Positions 50,544 through 59,493 of a DNA stretch of 64,000 nucleotides are shown in pieces. A program made the position numbers and the translations under genes. Under the pieces are notes generated by a model. That model was not told where the DNA came from. It did no database searches and saw only the letters and a list, made by a program, of their open reading frames with translations. The first letter of the stretch is position 1. Each line of letters begins with the position of its first letter. Origin of the DNA: Paenibacillaceae bacterium (GTDB taxonomy: Bacteria; Bacillota; Clostridia; Lachnospirales; Lachnospiraceae); the NCBI GenBank assembly GCA_015057775.1, contig SVDT01000002.1:1-64000 (forward strand), written 5' to 3'.

Positions 50544-50695
50544 TTATATTTAATTCGGGGCATGACGACATTAAGACCACTCTCGACTACACTCACTTTG
50601 GATATGCTGATGTAAAAGTAGATAAACTGGAATCATATTACAATGCAGTCAAAATGCAGTCAAACCAAAAAGTGATACCCCTGAAACACGCATAA
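50534..50695 (+). pseudogene. C-terminal remnant of a tyrosine recombinase (integrase)
   Basis: The plus-strand frame reads GHDDIKTTLDYTHFGYADVK and ends at TAA 50693-50695. This is the last catalytic block of phage-type integrases, with the His of the GH motif and the nucleophile in LDYTH. About 44 recognisable codons remain. The Arg-containing part and all of the N-terminus are missing, so the gene is dead. It lies 14 bases from the right direct repeat, the usual place for an integrase end next to an att site. Confidence 0.75.
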
Positions 50696-50709
50696 ACACG
50701 GCATTTCGT

Positions 50710-50735
50710 AAGAATAAATTAAATTATTACAATTT
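50710..50735. repeat. Right direct repeat of the island
   Basis: It matches 49583-49608 at 25 of 26 positions. It lies 11 bases upstream of the -35 box of the following gene, so insertion may have replaced that gene's upstream region. Confidence 0.55.
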
Positions 50736-50746
50736 ATCATATAAAC

Positions 50747-50775
50747 TTGTAAGATCCCCCATTTTCTGCTATGCT
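50747..50775 (+). promoter_or_regulatory. Promoter of the Thr/Lys-tailed membrane protein
   Basis: TTGTAA (50747-50752), 17 bases, TATGCT (50770-50775). Confidence 0.65.
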
Positions 50776-50813
50776 AGGTAACGGAATAATTATCAGGAGG
50801 AATTTGAATTCAT

Positions 50814-51755
50814 ATGACTCAGTATAACAATCAAACCAGGCCGGATCGCCGCAGGACAAGCTCCGGATACCGGCGTGACAACGGAAAAAGCGGTTTTCTT
50901 TCGGTCCTTCTGTTTTATGTGCTTCCTTTCATCGTAATTAACGGAATTATCTTTTTATTGGTAACAGCCCGTCCGAAGGCAGAGATTACCATTGGTGAAA
51001 GCAGCGATTTTATTTCTACCACGATGGAATTAAAGGTGAAATCCCTTCTTCCCATAAAGACTATGGAAGTTTCCCTGGACAGTACCCCCATTGAATTAAC
51101 CAAGACGGGGGGAAGTACTTATAAAACCACGTTAAAAAACAACGGAACACTGGAAGTGAAGCTGACTGGATTTAATAAGATGAAGTCCGTTTCTTATGAA
51201 ACAGTTAACGTTCTGGACGATACTCCTCCTGCAGTGAAAGACAATGTTCTTGAAAATGGCATTCTTTCATTCCGCCTGGAAGATACTCAGTCTGGTGTGG
51301 ATTATTCCTCTATTACGGCCTCTGATGAGGATAATACGGATATCCTTCCTCTTTCTATCGACCGCAGTACCGGACTTGTGACTTTTGAGATTAAAAAAGA
51401 GAACATTACCATTACAGCCAAGGATAAAATCGGCAATGAACTTCATGTTACCTTTACCCCTCAGGGAGATAGTTTCGAAGATGCTGAGATGAAAAACGAA
51501 GAAGCAGAAGAAAATGGGGAAACTGCAGAAACAGATACTTCCTTAGAAACTGATGCTGAAAAAGAAACCAAAGCAACCAAAGATACGAAATCAGTAAGCG
51601 AAACAAAATCAACGAATGATATAAAATCAACCAGCGAAACAAAATCAACTAACAATACCAAAACGACAAACAATACCAAATCCTCGAAAGAATCTGTTAA
51701 GAGTACAGACACTACGAAATCTACTTCCAAGTCAAATACAGGCAAAAAGAAATAA
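50814..51755 (+). CDS. Membrane-anchored protein with low-complexity tail
   Basis: The 313-residue protein has a basic N-terminus, one membrane helix (about 30-53), an extracellular beta-rich part (about 55-225, with two Ig-like modules) and a tail of about 90 residues made of Thr, Ser, Lys, Asn and Glu in an irregular KST / TKS repeat. The tail looks like a flexible wall-spanning or glycosylated stalk. AGGAGG is present but 13 bases from the ATG, a long spacing. No family is recognised. Confidence 0.7.
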   Translation: MTQYNNQTRPDRRRTSSGYRRDNGKSGFLSVLLFYVLPFIVINGIIFLLVTARPKAEITIGESSDFISTTMELKVKSLLPIKTMEVSLDSTPIELTKTGGSTYKTTLKNNGTLEVKLTGFNKMKSVSYETVNVLDDTPPAVKDNVLENGILSFRLEDTQSGVDYSSITASDEDNTDILPLSIDRSTGLVTFEIKKENITITAKDKIGNELHVTFTPQGDSFEDAEMKNEEAEENGETAETDTSLETDAEKETKATKDTKSVSETKSTNDIKSTSETKSTNNTKTTNNTKSSKESVKSTDTTKSTSKSNTGKKK

Positions 51756-51774
51756 TCTATTTGCTTATACGGCA

Positions 51775-51818
51775 AAAGCCGGATCCATGTTATCCTGTAA
51801 AGGTATGGATCCGGCTTT
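51775..51818. terminator. Bidirectional terminator between the Thr/Lys-tailed gene and malQ
   Basis: AAAGCCGGATCCAT / ATGGATCCGGCTTT, a perfect 14-bp stem with a 16-base loop, between convergent stop codons. The right arm ends one base before the malQ stop codon. Confidence 0.9.
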
Positions 51819-51819
51819 A

Positions 51820-53298
51820 TTATTTTCTTCCATACAAAAGCGCCAGCTCTCTGCACTTAAGCATCAGATCTTCTGTTATCTCACCTGGTTTCAAGCGCCA
51901 CTTCCAGTTATTTCCAAGGGTAGACGGTTCATTGATTCTCCCGTTCCTTCCAGTTCCCAGATAGTCCTGCACCGGTATTACAGCAAGATTTGCCACACTT
52001 GCAAGGGCCAGCCTGATGAAATCCCAGTGAATCTCATCACCAGGGGTATTGAAGTTATTTAAGTATCTACGGCTGAAATTCCGGTCTGCTTCAGAAATGT
52101 CCTCATACCAGCTTCTAAGGGTCTGGTTATCATGAGTACCGGTGTACACAACACAATTTTTAGAATAATTATGGGGAAGATAAATGCTTTCGCCATTGGC
52201 ATCAAAAGCAAATTCCAAAACCTTCATTCCCGGAAAACCTGTTTCCGAAAGCAGATCCAGTACCGACGGTGTCAGAAATCCCAGATCTTCTGCAATGATG
52301 TCAAGATCACCAAATCTTTCTTTTAACTGGTTAAACAGCTGGATTCCCGGTCCTTTTTCCCAGGTTCCCACCATAGCATCTTCTCTTCCTGCAGGTACGC
52401 GGTAATACTCATCAAATCCACGGAAATGATCCACCCTCACTGTATCATAGAGACAAAAACTGTATTCCAGGCGCTTCATCCACCACTCAAATCCAGTCTC
52501 TTTATGATAGTCCCAGCGGTATAGGGGATTGCCCCACAGCTGGCCAGTAGCTGAAAACGCATCGGGCGGACAGCCGGCTACTGCTTCCGGATATCCTTTT
52601 TCATCAAACTGAAACAGTTCTGGATGTCCCCAGGCATCTGCGCTGTCAAATGCCACGTAGATAGGCAGATCACCAATAATCCGGATTCCCTGGTCACCGG
52701 CATAGGCCTTTAACTTCTTCCATTGTTCCCAAAACTTGATCTGCAGAAATATATAAAAACCCATTTCATCTGCAAGCAGCTTCTTATAATGTTCAACTGC
52801 CTCTTCTTTTTTTAAACGAATGTCCTCTTCCCAGTGAATCCAGCTTTTTCCCTGAAAATGATCCTTTAATGCCATAAAAAAGCAATACCATACCGTTTCC
52901 TCACTCAGAGTTTCTGAGACTGCTTCTGTAGAATTCCCTTTTTCTTTCCAGGAAGCATATGCCTGCTTAAGCAATGGATAACGGTTTTCATATATTTTTT
53001 CATAATCTACAGATGAGGCATCCTCCCCAAAATCCAGCAGATTGCACTGCGTGACTGTAATCAGATCTTCCTTGACCAGTTCCTCCAGGTCAATAAAATA
53101 AGGATTCCCTGCAAAGGAGGAAAAGGACTGGTAAGGAGAATCCCCATATCCCGTAGGTCCAAGAGGCAGAATCTGCCAGTAATGCTGCCCCGCCTTTTTT
53201 AACAGATCAATCCATTCATAAGCCTCTTTTGAAAACGCTCCGATTCCGTACTTGGACGGAAGGCTTGAAACCGGAAGCAACATACCGCATTTCCGCAT
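51820..53298 (-). CDS. malQ: 4-alpha-glucanotransferase (amylomaltase)
   Basis: The 492-residue GH77 enzyme transfers alpha-1,4-glucan segments between maltodextrins. It begins with GMLLPVSSLPSKYGIGAFS, has IIGDLPIYVAFDSADAW, the nucleophile in VRVDHFRGF, the acid/base in IIAEDLGFL, and TGTHDNQTLRSWYE. Length is normal. The start follows AAAGGAG. It has its own promoter with a palindrome. GlgB is encoded 2 kb away on the same strand, so the region handles glycogen or maltodextrin. Confidence 0.96.
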   Translation of the reverse strand: MRKCGMLLPVSSLPSKYGIGAFSKEAYEWIDLLKKAGQHYWQILPLGPTGYGDSPYQSFSSFAGNPYFIDLEELVKEDLITVTQCNLLDFGEDASSVDYEKIYENRYPLLKQAYASWKEKGNSTEAVSETLSEETVWYCFFMALKDHFQGKSWIHWEEDIRLKKEEAVEHYKKLLADEMGFYIFLQIKFWEQWKKLKAYAGDQGIRIIGDLPIYVAFDSADAWGHPELFQFDEKGYPEAVAGCPPDAFSATGQLWGNPLYRWDYHKETGFEWWMKRLEYSFCLYDTVRVDHFRGFDEYYRVPAGREDAMVGTWEKGPGIQLFNQLKERFGDLDIIAEDLGFLTPSVLDLLSETGFPGMKVLEFAFDANGESIYLPHNYSKNCVVYTGTHDNQTLRSWYEDISEADRNFSRRYLNNFNTPGDEIHWDFIRLALASVANLAVIPVQDYLGTGRNGRINEPSTLGNNWKWRLKPGEITEDLMLKCRELALLYGRK

Positions 53299-53354
53299 AA
53301 ACCAGTCTCCTTTATCTACACATTTTTCCTATGTTTCAACGTTCTTATGGGTTA

Positions 53355-53388
53355 ACAATATCATAAAGCCATTGGAATGGCAACCATT
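53355..53388 (-). promoter_or_regulatory. Promoter of malQ with overlapping palindrome
   Basis: Minus-strand TTGCCA (53378-53383), 17 bases, TATTGT (53355-53360) with an extended TGA before the -10. A perfect palindrome AATGG-CAA-CCATT (53376-53388) covers the -35 box and could be a repressor site. Confidence 0.6.
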
Positions 53389-53534
53389 GCCTCCTCAGGA
53401 TTTTTTTGTAAATAAATCATAGGAATTTCGACCCGGAATGTTAAGAGAAAAGAAATACTAATTCTTTTAATTTCATGTAGAATAAGGATGTAACAACAAA
53501 GCAGCAACTACTACAACATTAGGAGGACTTTATT

Positions 53535-54287
53535 ATGAGAAAATTGAATAAACCACTGGCAGCTGCTGCTGCAGTAGCCGCAGTAATCGGCTTAACTGCC
53601 TGCACCCAGACGACCGGCGCTGCCCCAGCGAACCAGGCGATAGTAAACACACAGAACCAGAACAATATACTGGTACAAAGTCAGGAGGAAATAAAGGTAG
53701 TTCCTGACAAAGCTGAAGTCAGCTTTGCAGTTTCTTCCCAGGCTGCAGATCCAAAATCAGTTCAGGATTTAAACAGCACTGATGTAGATAAAGTACTCAG
53801 CTTTTTAAAAAGCACAGGAATTGATGAAAAATCCATTCAAACTTCCAGCTTCGGTCTTCAGCCTATTTACGACTGGAACAACGGACAAAAAATAACTGGA
53901 TATGAGATGAGAACTGGCATTGTTGTATCAGATATTCCTATGGATCAGGTGGGTACTCTCCTTTCCTCTTCCATCGAGGCGGGCATCAATACCATAGACC
54001 GCATTTCTTACCTGTCCAGCAAATATGATGAATCCTACCAGGAAGCCTTAAAAAAGGCAGTTGAAACCTCCAAAGTAAAAGCCGAGGCCATGGCCGCTGC
54101 AAGCGGAAAATCTCTTGGCGAAGTCACCAATGTACAGGAAATCAGTTCTTACAATGAGAACCGCTATACTACTTATAACGCTGACTCAGCCACAGCTTCC
54201 CTTGAGGCAGGTGCCAAAGCATTAGCCATTGAGCCTGGTCAGATCAGTGTAACAGCACAGGTAACTGTAACCTACAGCATTAAATAA
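53535..54287 (+). CDS. SIMPL-domain (DUF541) lipoprotein
   Basis: The 250-residue protein has a lipoprotein signal with lipobox LTAC (Cys23) and a SIMPL/DUF541 domain (about 50-250): IKVVPDKAEVSFAV, TGYEMRTGIVVSDI and the closing GQISVTAQVTVTYS. The family is widespread and forms oligomeric outer-surface or periplasmic assemblies; its role is unclear. The start follows TTAGGAGG. It is a single gene with a terminator. Confidence 0.88.
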   Translation: MRKLNKPLAAAAAVAAVIGLTACTQTTGAAPANQAIVNTQNQNNILVQSQEEIKVVPDKAEVSFAVSSQAADPKSVQDLNSTDVDKVLSFLKSTGIDEKSIQTSSFGLQPIYDWNNGQKITGYEMRTGIVVSDIPMDQVGTLLSSSIEAGINTIDRISYLSSKYDESYQEALKKAVETSKVKAEAMAAASGKSLGEVTNVQEISSYNENRYTTYNADSATASLEAGAKALAIEPGQISVTAQVTVTYSIK

Positions 54288-54290
54288 ATA

Positions 54291-54336
54291 AAAGCAGCAG
54301 CATGCTCAGAAATTCTCAGAACATGCTGCTTTCTTT
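54291..54336. terminator. Terminator between the SIMPL gene and mscS
   Basis: AGCAGCATG / CATGCTGCT stem flanked by AAA on the left and TTTCTTTTTT on the right, between convergent genes. Confidence 0.85.
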
Positions 54337-54337
54337 T

Positions 54338-55267
54338 TTACCTTCCACTATCTTTAATATGAACATCCAGCTGGCTGTAAGGGATCTCGATCCCCGCCTC
54401 ATCAAACTCCAGCTTTATCCTCTCTAAAATCTTCCACCTGGCTGTCCAGTAATCTTCCACTAAAGTCCAGCCTCTTCCCCCAATCGTCACCGAATTATTC
54501 GATAACGCATGAACAAAAATATCAATTGGTTCGTCCTTTTTTACTTCAGGCTGACTGTCAAAAATTATTTGAAGCAGCTCCTTCGCCTTTTTTAAATCTG
54601 CTCCATAACCAATCTCCACAAGTATATCAAGTCTGCGTTTATCCATGGCTGTTACATTGGTAAGCGGTGAGTTGGAAAGCGTCCCGTTTGGTATCACTAC
54701 CTGCTTATTATCTGCTGTAGTGAGAACAGTGTAGACCAGACCAATGGTACGGACAGTCCCTTCTCCAGATTCTGATACAATATAGTCTCCTACCCGAAAC
54801 GGCTTCATAAGGAGAATCAAGACTCCTCCCGCAAAATTAGCAAGGCTTCCCTGGACAGCAAGGCCGATGGCAATACTGGCAGAACCAAGAAGTGCCACGA
54901 TAGAAGCAGAATTCACTCCCACCTGTCCTGCAATGATAAATGCCAGAAGGCAGTACATAACCGCATTTAATACAGAGAGAAGGAATTTCCTTACGCTGAC
55001 CTCCATATCCACTCTTTTAAAAGAGCGATACAGCATGCCATGTAAAATTTTAATCACTCTTGATCCAATGAAAAAAATTAAGATTGCGAGTAAAATACTG
55101 ATTCCAAATGAAATGATGGAAGGCATCCAGCCTTTTATGGTTTCCAACAAAACATTGGGTTTTAATTGTTCCAGGTTTTCCTGTACTTCCTGCAATGCAG
55201 CAATGGTTTCCTGGGGCGCTGCAGTGGTTTCCTGTGCCGCTGCTGCTGCAATCAAATGTGCGATCAT
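54338..55267 (-). CDS. mscS: Small-conductance mechanosensitive channel (MscS family)
   Basis: The 309-residue protein has an Ala/Gln-rich N-terminus, three membrane helices (about 45-165) and the MscS beta domain. The pore-helix Gly/Ala pattern ALLGSASIAIGLAVQGSLANFAGG, and PFRVGDYI and VIPNGTLSNSPLTN after it, are diagnostic. It releases solutes under osmotic downshock. It overlaps glgB by four bases (ATGA), an unexpected but clear translational coupling to a glycogen enzyme. Confidence 0.93.
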   Translation of the reverse strand: MIAHLIAAAAAQETTAAPQETIAALQEVQENLEQLKPNVLLETIKGWMPSIISFGISILLAILIFFIGSRVIKILHGMLYRSFKRVDMEVSVRKFLLSVLNAVMYCLLAFIIAGQVGVNSASIVALLGSASIAIGLAVQGSLANFAGGVLILLMKPFRVGDYIVSESGEGTVRTIGLVYTVLTTADNKQVVIPNGTLSNSPLTNVTAMDKRRLDILVEIGYGADLKKAKELLQIIFDSQPEVKKDEPIDIFVHALSNNSVTIGGRGWTLVEDYWTARWKILERIKLEFDEAGIEIPYSQLDVHIKDSGR

Positions 55268-57567
55268 ATCAGATTCTCCTGTTTTACTTTCTTATGCTTT
55301 TTTATTACAACACTTTTTGTGTTCTTCACGTTTACAGGCGTGCAGGAAAATATGGCTACACTGAGAGGAGCCACGGTAATTTCAATGGAATTTTCCCGCT
55401 CGTCTGCTTCTTTCTTTTTCGATATCTTTACTCTCTTATTCTGGTATCCTTCTCCACCGAATGCCTGGTCACTGCTGTTAATCAGTTCCTTATATTTTCC
55501 TTCAAAGGGAACACCTATGCAGTATTTCTCATGTAACATGGTATCAAAGTTGCAGACAAAAAGAAGTGATTCTTCTTTCTTTTTCGTTTTTCTTAAGAAT
55601 ACAATGATACTGTCTCCGGATTTTGTACATTCCACCCATTCGAAACCTTCCGTATCGTAATCAAGGGCATACAAAGCCGGCTGGCTTAAATAGAGGTGAT
55701 TCAGGGCTTTTACATACTCCCTCAACTGGCTGTGCAGCGTTTCTTCTAAAAGCTCCCAGTCCAGGCTTCTGTTTTCATCCCATTCCCGGATCTGTCCAAA
55801 TTCCTGGCCCATAAACAAAAGCTTTTTCCCTGGATGCCCTGCCATAAATCCATAAGCCGCCCTCAGGTTAGCTGCCTTCTTCTCCAACGTATCACCCGGC
55901 ATCTTTCCAATCATAGATCCCTTTAAATGAACTACCTCGTCATGGGAGAAAACCAGTATAAAATCTTCGCTGTAGGCATACAGCAGACTAAAGGTCAATT
56001 CACCATAATGGTGCTTTCTGAAATAAGGATCGCACTGCATATAGCCGGTAAAGTCATTCATCCAGCCCATATTCCATTTAAAATCAAATCCCAGCCCCTC
56101 CTCTTTTACATCACCGGTAACTCTGGGCCAGGCTGTGGACTCCTCGGCGATCAAAACAGCACCATCCTTACGGTTTTTAAAAATGGAGTTTAAGTGCTTT
56201 AAAAATTCCACTGCTTCCAGATTCTCATTTCCACCGTAAAGATTGGGGATCCATTCTCCTGGTTCTTTCCCGTAATCCAGATACAACATAGAAGCCACTG
56301 CATCCATACGGATTCCATCTGCATGATATTTTTCCACCCAGTACAGGGCATTGGCAATTAGAAAATTGGTCACCTGAGGGCGTCCATAATTATAGATCAG
56401 AGTTCCCCAGTGAGGGTGAGCTCCCTGCCTGGGATCTTTATGCTCATAAACGCAGGTACCGTCAAAACAGGCTAGTCCAAAGCTGTCTCTTGGAAAATGC
56501 GCGGGAACCCAGTCAAGAATCACACCAATTCCCTCCTGGTGCAAAAGCTCTACGAAATATTTAAAATCATCAGGCGTTCCGAAACGGCTGGTAGGTGCAT
56601 AATAGCCCGTTACCTGGTACCCCCAGGAAGCATCCAGGGGATGTTCCATCACAGGAAGCAGCTCTACATGAGTATAGCCCATTTCTTTTACGTATGATAC
56701 CAGCTTCTTACCAATCTCCCGGTAATTGAGAAATTCCGAGCCATTTATGGGCTCTCCGTCACTGTTATATTCTGCTTCCTTGCGAAGCCATGACCCAAGA
56801 TGGACCTCATAGATAGAAAGCGGCTCTCTGGTAAAATTTAAAGATGCTCTTTTTTTCAGCCACCCCTCATCATTCCAGGAGTAACGTTCCATATCCCATA
56901 TTACAGAAGCATTGTCCGGGCGCAGTTCACAATAGCTTGCATAAGGGTCGCTTTTCAGCTGAATCCCCCCAGCCATAGCCTTAATTTCATATTTATAAAT
57001 CATCCCCTCAGATAAACCTGGAATAAATAATTCAAAAATTCCGGAATCACCAAGCTTTCGCATGGGATGACGCCTGCCGTCCCACAGGTTAAAATCACCC
57101 ACAACGCTGACTCTCATGGCACAAGGTGCCCAGACAGAAAAATAAACGCCTTTCGTGTCTTTCATGGTCATTGGGTGCGCTCCCATTTTATCGAATATGC
57201 TGTAATGAATTCCGGAACTGAACTTTTTTATGTCTGTTTCCGTATAGTAAGGTTCAAAACTGTAAGGGTCAATAAGTTCCTCAGTAGTATGATTATCATA
57301 TGTAACCTGATAGAGATACTGGAATTTCGTCTTTCCAGGTAAAAGCACCGCAAAAAATCCTGCGTCATCCACCCGCTCCATGGGATGGAGCATGCCGTCC
57401 TTAATTCCTTTTACCGAAATAGTTACAGCCGTAGGAATAAAGGCCTGAATCAAAAGCCCTGCACCTGTCACATGGGGTCCCAATAACCGGTGGGGATCTG
57501 CGGCTTCTGAATATACGATTTCCTCAATACCCGCCCAATCCATTAAATCATATAACGTTTTATCCAT
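55264..57567 (-). CDS. glgB: 1,4-alpha-glucan branching enzyme
   Basis: The 767-residue enzyme makes the alpha-1,6 branches of glycogen. It has an N1 domain (about 1-110), CBM48 (about 115-215), and a GH13 barrel with DWVPAHFP, the nucleophile in DGIRMDAVASM, the acid in LIAEESTAWP and FSHDEVVHLKGS. The C-terminal all-beta domain (about 630-767) includes a long Lys/Glu-rich segment. HPLDASWGYQVTGYYAPTSR is typical of GlgB. Length is at the upper end for the family because of the C-terminal tail. Its promoter is strong and lies 40 bases upstream. No other glg genes are adjacent. Confidence 0.96.
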   Translation of the reverse strand: MDKTLYDLMDWAGIEEIVYSEAADPHRLLGPHVTGAGLLIQAFIPTAVTISVKGIKDGMLHPMERVDDAGFFAVLLPGKTKFQYLYQVTYDNHTTEELIDPYSFEPYYTETDIKKFSSGIHYSIFDKMGAHPMTMKDTKGVYFSVWAPCAMRVSVVGDFNLWDGRRHPMRKLGDSGIFELFIPGLSEGMIYKYEIKAMAGGIQLKSDPYASYCELRPDNASVIWDMERYSWNDEGWLKKRASLNFTREPLSIYEVHLGSWLRKEAEYNSDGEPINGSEFLNYREIGKKLVSYVKEMGYTHVELLPVMEHPLDASWGYQVTGYYAPTSRFGTPDDFKYFVELLHQEGIGVILDWVPAHFPRDSFGLACFDGTCVYEHKDPRQGAHPHWGTLIYNYGRPQVTNFLIANALYWVEKYHADGIRMDAVASMLYLDYGKEPGEWIPNLYGGNENLEAVEFLKHLNSIFKNRKDGAVLIAEESTAWPRVTGDVKEEGLGFDFKWNMGWMNDFTGYMQCDPYFRKHHYGELTFSLLYAYSEDFILVFSHDEVVHLKGSMIGKMPGDTLEKKAANLRAAYGFMAGHPGKKLLFMGQEFGQIREWDENRSLDWELLEETLHSQLREYVKALNHLYLSQPALYALDYDTEGFEWVECTKSGDSIIVFLRKTKKKEESLLFVCNFDTMLHEKYCIGVPFEGKYKELINSSDQAFGGEGYQNKRVKISKKKEADERENSIEITVAPLSVAIFSCTPVNVKNTKSVVIKKHKKVKQENLI

Positions 57568-57603
57568 ATCTGGCTCCTCCCGCTTCTTTGATTCTGTACC
57601 GTA

Positions 57604-57632
57604 ATTTTATCAAAGCAGAAAGTATTTTTCAA
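57604..57632 (-). promoter_or_regulatory. Promoter of glgB-mscS
   Basis: Minus-strand TTGAAA (57627-57632), 17 bases, TAAAAT (57604-57609) with TGA just before the -10. Confidence 0.78.
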
Positions 57633-57651
57633 TAGATGCAGATGGCTTTCC

Positions 57652-58701
57652 TCACCTTGTTCTTGCGTAAGCAAGCATCAGATCCACCATTCTTCCATAG
57701 CTTTTTACTCCGTCTGACTGGCTGTTCATTTTTAAATATGTATTATTCATTTTATTGGAAACCTCTGCCGCTTTGCCTTCATACCGTCCCCAGAATTCGT
57801 TATTATCTCTTAAATCATCCCATGCCTTCTGATCGAGCTGGTGGCAGATCTCCCTGTAAGAAACCAGATCTGTTTTAGACAATGCGTTGGTGGCATAGAC
57901 CCAGCCAGTTAAATATCCGCTGTAGCGGAAGGCCTGATTATCCGAACCAATGCATGCTAAATAACCGATAAAGTTTGCTTCGTCTTCTCTCATAAATCCT
58001 CTTAAATGAGACAACTCATGGCAGACCGTATGGGGAATATTATAATCGGGCATGGAACGGTTGTAAGTCGCTTCCACTGTAAAAGGCGAGTACTGACCAC
58101 ATAGCTGCTGGATAGAAAAATACTGAGACAAAATAAGAGGTTTTGGCTGTGGATAATATCCGGATAATTCCGGGTAGGTCTCCCCCAGCTTCCTCATGGC
58201 CTTTACGCTTTCTTTTTTCACAACAGCCGTATCCACCTGCTCGTTAATTCCTTCTTCACACATTCCGTTGACAATCTCTGTCAGAGAAAGGCAGAGATTC
58301 TTCAATTCTTCTTCTGAGGACTTTTTCATCTCCAGCCCCGAAGTTTTAGAAAACGGAGTTCTGTAATAATTAATCCCGCAGTGGAAGGTAAATAGAAAAA
58401 ACAGACACGCAGTTAAAAACAGGATCCGGATTAAAAGGCGCTTTCCTTCTCTGAAGTGCCGGATTCCATATACAAGGCAATACAGGATCAGTGCATAAGA
58501 TAAAAGTTCAACCACTGCAAAAGGAAATAAACCTGATAATCTGCCTATACTTCCTACCATCACCGGATAGATCAGTTTCGCATACCAGTCCCCGATTCCA
58601 GATACTGTTCTGGCCAGAATCTGGAATGTAAACGACGATATAAGTAAGACTGCCGAACTGATAATCAATTTTTTGTCTGTGCTTTTCCCTCTTTTTTCCA
58701 T
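57652..58701 (-). CDS. DUF3810 membrane protein with zinc-protease-like motif
   Basis: The 349-residue protein has three N-terminal membrane helices (about 12-110) and an extracellular domain with HTVCHELSHLRGFMREDEANF. Here HELSH is an HExxH-like zinc site and the downstream Glu in EDEANF could be the third ligand. This matches DUF3810, an uncharacterised family. A membrane metallopeptidase activity is likely from the motif but unproven. It stands alone, divergent from lepB. Confidence 0.8.
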   Translation of the reverse strand: MEKRGKSTDKKLIISSAVLLISSFTFQILARTVSGIGDWYAKLIYPVMVGSIGRLSGLFPFAVVELLSYALILYCLVYGIRHFREGKRLLIRILFLTACLFFLFTFHCGINYYRTPFSKTSGLEMKKSSEEELKNLCLSLTEIVNGMCEEGINEQVDTAVVKKESVKAMRKLGETYPELSGYYPQPKPLILSQYFSIQQLCGQYSPFTVEATYNRSMPDYNIPHTVCHELSHLRGFMREDEANFIGYLACIGSDNQAFRYSGYLTGWVYATNALSKTDLVSYREICHQLDQKAWDDLRDNNEFWGRYEGKAAEVSNKMNNTYLKMNSQSDGVKSYGRMVDLMLAYARTR

Positions 58702-58877
58702 ATCCAGCTTCCCCCAGATGTGAGTGTTTTTATGGAATAAACTTTACCACATGATTATGGACATTTCATGAATGATTGTGAATATTTTCTTACCATTTTG
58801 TGAAACCCCTTGCACAATTTTCCAAACTCATTTAAACTTTGATACAGAACTATGAAGAAAGCAAAGAAGAGAACATT

Positions 58878-59438
58878 ATGAAAAGAGAAGAAAACATGCC
58901 ACAGGAACCATTTAACTGGAAAGAAGAGATTATCAGCTGGATTAAGATAATTATTACAGCTGCCGTTATTGCATTTTTGCTGAACAATTTTATTATTGCA
59001 AACAGCAGGGTTCCAAGCGGTTCTATGGAAAAGACCATTATGACCGGCGACCGTGTTATCGGCTCCAGACTTTCCTATTACTTTGAAGAGCCGGAACGGG
59101 GCGACATTGTCATCTTCCATTTTCCTGACGATCCTACTGGGAAGACATATTATGTAAAGCGAGTCATCGGTCTCCCGGGCGACATCATTGATATCCGGGA
59201 CGGAAAAGTCTACATTAATAATTCCGACACTCCACTTGATGAGCCATATCTGCCCGAACCCATGGAGCCTGAACCAGCCGCCCATTATGAGGTGCCTGAA
59301 GATTCTTACTTCATGCTGGGTGACAACCGGAATTATTCGGCTGATGCCAGAAGGTGGAAAAATAAGTACGTAAAAAAGAAAAAGATCATCGCCAAAGTAT
59401 TGTTCCGCTATTTCCCATCAATCAAGCAGCTTCAGTAA
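58878..59438 (+). CDS. lepB: Signal peptidase I
   Basis: The 186-residue protein is a Gram-positive type I signal peptidase: a short cytoplasmic N-terminus, one membrane helix (about 21-40), the catalytic Ser49 in PSGSM, Lys94 in YYVKRVIGLPGD, and the box MLGDNRNYSADARRW. It cleaves secretory signal peptides at the outer face of the membrane. I prefer the ATG at 58878, although the ribosome site (GAAGAG) is weak. The frame extends to a TTG at 58839 without any ribosome site. Confidence 0.95.
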   Translation: MKREENMPQEPFNWKEEIISWIKIIITAAVIAFLLNNFIIANSRVPSGSMEKTIMTGDRVIGSRLSYYFEEPERGDIVIFHFPDDPTGKTYYVKRVIGLPGDIIDIRDGKVYINNSDTPLDEPYLPEPMEPEPAAHYEVPEDSYFMLGDNRNYSADARRWKNKYVKKKKIIAKVLFRYFPSIKQLQ

Positions 59439-59493
59439 AAAACGGGCGGAAGGATTTCAGGGATCATTTCCTGTTTTCCTTCCACCCGTTTTC
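59437..59493. terminator. Terminator between lepB and the dehydratase
   Basis: AAAACGGGcGGAAGGA / TCCTTCCaCCCGTTTT stem directly between two convergent stop codons. Confidence 0.88.

Noticed and set aside
49583..50735. Intact insertion sequence
   Set aside because: No transposase frame and no terminal inverted repeats. The repeats are direct and the only mobile gene trace is a tyrosine recombinase end.
51590..51740. Tandem-repeat or CRISPR-like array
   Set aside because: The repeated ACNAAATCAAC-like units are codons for a Thr/Lys/Ser tail inside an open frame. Unit lengths are irregular and there are no spacers.
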